Positions 63,601 to 64,000 of a stretch of 64,000 nucleotides of DNA are shown one piece after another. The DNA comes from Hanstruepera marina (GTDB lineage: Bacteria; Bacteroidota; Bacteroidia; Flavobacteriales; Flavobacteriaceae). The number at the start of each line of letters is the position of its first letter. Within the stretch, counting starts at the first letter, position 1. The notes under the pieces are model-generated. The model was not told the DNA's origin, did not search any database, and was given only the letters and a program-made list of their open reading frames with translations. The stretch spans positions 1,024,501 through 1,088,500 of the forward strand of contig NZ_JAINVX010000001.1 of assembly GCF_019880635.1 (NCBI RefSeq), given 5' to 3'. The position numbers and the translations under genes were made by a program.

Positions 63601-64000
63601 ATTATTGAAGAATTAACTGATTTGGTTGAAGAAGCTGTTTTAGCCGAGTTTGATAGGATTACAGAACGCGGTGGTGTTTTAGGCGCTATGGAAACCATGT
63701 ATCAGCGTAGTAAAATTCAAGAGGAGAGTTTATACTACGAAACTTTGAAACACAATGGTCAATTCCCCATAATTGGTGTAAATACATTCTTAAGCTCTAA
63801 AGGCTCACCAACAGTTCAGCCTGCAGAAGTTATCCGAGCCACTGAAGAAGAAAAAGAAAATCAAATAAAAACTTTGGAAAATCTTCATAAAGGAAATGAT
63901 ACCAAAGCGCTATTGAAAGACTTACAAATGAAAGCCATAAACAATCAAAATATTTTTGAAGCCTTAATGGATGTTTGCAAAGTGTGCTCTTTGGGTCAGA
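60604..64000 (+). CDS. icmF: fused isobutyryl-CoA mutase IcmF (runs past the window end)
   Basis: A B12-dependent acyl-CoA mutase with its own G-protein chaperone. At least 1132 residues are visible; by family comparison only a few residues are missing. Domains: B12-binding (1-140), with the DGHDAS axial-histidine motif (His 25); the MeaB-like GTPase with P-loop [12 protein letters not shown] (200-211), ETSGIGQSD and NKFD; a linker; and the TIM-barrel mutase from about residue 570 with [20 protein letters not shown], which fits IcmF rather than methylmalonyl-CoA mutase. The linker contains a translated palindromic repeat element (62013-62098). The start ATG follows an operator-like repeat. 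Confidence 0.95.
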   Translation, partial: MKQVAPYKPKHKVRIVTAASLFDGHDASINIMRRIIQATGVEVIHLGHDRSVEEVVNTAIQEDANAICLTSYQGGHNEYFKYMHDLLEEKGAGHIKIFGGGGGVILPSEIKELMDYGIDRIYSPDDGREMGLQGMINDLVEQSDFAIGDSLNGEAKNLINKDPRDIARVISSAENFPDVAKAALDEIHKKNKNSVTPVLGITGTGGAGKSSLVDELVRRFLIDFPEKTVGLISVDPSKRKTGGALLGDRIRMNAINSPRVYMRSLATRQSNLALSKYVNEAVEVLKAAEYDLIILETSGIGQSDTEIIEHSDLSLYVMTPEFGAATQLEKIDMLDFADLVAINKFDKRGSLDALRDVKKQYMRNNNLWDTPQDELPVFGTIASQFNDPGMNTLYKAVMDKLVEKTDADLKSTFHISNEMSEKIFVIPPARTRYLSEIAENNRGYDKTANEQVEVAQKLYGIYKTICSVANVASSDVEKSLIIKSGLNQDEILNQVQNDNDKDFLKLLLKEFDRVKLNLDPYNWEVILGWDEKVNKYKTPIYSFKVRDKEIKIETHTESLSHTQIPKVALPKYQAWGDVLRWTLQENVPGEFPYTSGLYPFKRTGEDPARMFAGEGGPERTNKRFHYVSQGMPAKRLSTAFDSVTLYGNDPDYRPDIYGKIGNAGVSICCLDDAKKLYSGFNLADVMTSVSMTINGPAPMLLGFFMNAAIDQQCELYIKENGLEKEVESKIAEIYKNKGVVRPQYHGDLPEGNDGLGLMLLGVTGDLVLPAAIYNDIKIKTISQVRGTVQADILKEDQAQNTCIFSTEFALRLMGDVQEYFIENNVRNFYSVSISGYHIAEAGANPISQLAFTLANGFTYVEYYLSRGMDINKFGPNLSFFFSNGIDPEYAVIGRVARKIWAKALKHKYGANPRAQMLKYHIQTSGRSLHAQEIDFNDIRTTLQALYAIYDNCNSLHTNAYDEAITTPTEESVRRAMAIQLIINKELGLAKNENPIQGSFIIEELTDLVEEAVLAEFDRITERGGVLGAMETMYQRSKIQEESLYYETLKHNGQFPIIGVNTFLSSKGSPTVQPAEVIRATEEEKENQIKTLENLHKGNDTKALLKDLQMKAINNQNIFEALMDVCKVCSLGQ
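62013..62098 (+). repeat. palindromic repeat element inserted in frame in icmF
   Basis: An 86-base segment with TGTC at one end and GACA at the other. It includes CTTCGAGCGATGTCGAGAAG near the left and a hairpin (ATTTTGAA, TCAAG, TTCAGAAT) at the right. The sequence style and the translated product (about residues 471-498, ending [13 protein letters not shown]) resemble short dispersed repeats seen between genes in Flavobacteriaceae. It lies in the linker between GTPase and mutase domains, where length variation is tolerated. Confidence 0.6.

Overview
The window looks like the chromosome of a marine-type member of the Flavobacteriaceae (Bacteroidota). The evidence is low GC content, AT-rich gaps with Bacteroidota-type promoters (-7 element TAnnTTTG, sometimes with TTG about 20 bases upstream), few Shine-Dalgarno sites, type IX secretion (T9SS) cargo proteins, a fused SecDF, type III glutamine synthetase, a short proline-tRNA ligase, and families largely confined to this group (DUF4293, DUF3078, DUF1599, DUF3667, BT_3928). 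Nothing looks like a phage, transposon, conjugative element or CRISPR array. This is mostly core genome.

Layout. 1-1.1 kb: two overlapping CPBP membrane protease genes, the second cut short by an in-frame TGA. 1.3-9 kb (+): gyrB, mdh, a secreted DUF4412-like protein, a secreted protein resembling a SecD periplasmic module, and secDF. 9-13 kb (-): a probable operon folE-cysS-yidD-lgt-DUF192. 13.1-19.1 kb (+): a 1989-residue T9SS type B surface protein with nine 77-residue repeats followed by five acidic C-D-rich repeats. 19.2-21.8 kb (-): a FadL-type outer-membrane protein and a low-complexity lipoprotein. 21.9-29.4 kb: proS, tRNA-Glu with rpsT, rho (-), DUF4293, a phosphodiesterase-like protein (-), truA and an ABC exporter. 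29.4-32.5 kb (-): folP, a lipoprotein, cdaA (c-di-AMP synthase) and DUF3667. 32.6-37.9 kb (+): DUF1599, BT_3928, a peptide-type permease, tpiA, a small membrane protein, prmA and clpS.

38-43.2 kb holds tRNA-Arg, a 50-residue small protein, a secreted endonuclease I-like T9SS cargo protein, and a BlaI/BlaR1-type repressor and sensor-protease pair with twin dyad operators. 43.3-52.7 kb (+): a cation/calcium antiporter, glutamine synthetase III, a 45-residue secreted peptide, an outer-membrane protein, purM, DUF3078 and a B12-dependent ribonucleotide reductase. 52.7-57 kb: a minimal ABC pair (-), prfA, pyrF, a BtuF-like binding protein, and two paralogous small genes (-). 57.2-64 kb: secreted proteins, DUF4197, a PqqB-like hydrolase, and the fused acyl-CoA mutase icmF, which runs off the window end.

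Connections. Three genes in the last 14 kb relate to cobalamin: class II ribonucleotide reductase, the BtuF-like binding protein and IcmF. Envelope biogenesis is prominent: SecDF, YidD, Lgt, three T9SS cargo proteins and outer-membrane barrels. The observations most worth following up are a palindromic repeat element apparently inserted in frame into icmF, the nonsense codon in the CPBP gene, a probable CTG start on the permease gene, the SecD-like protein next to secDF, the M56 sensor-protease with TonB-plug-like tails, and several unannotated small proteins.
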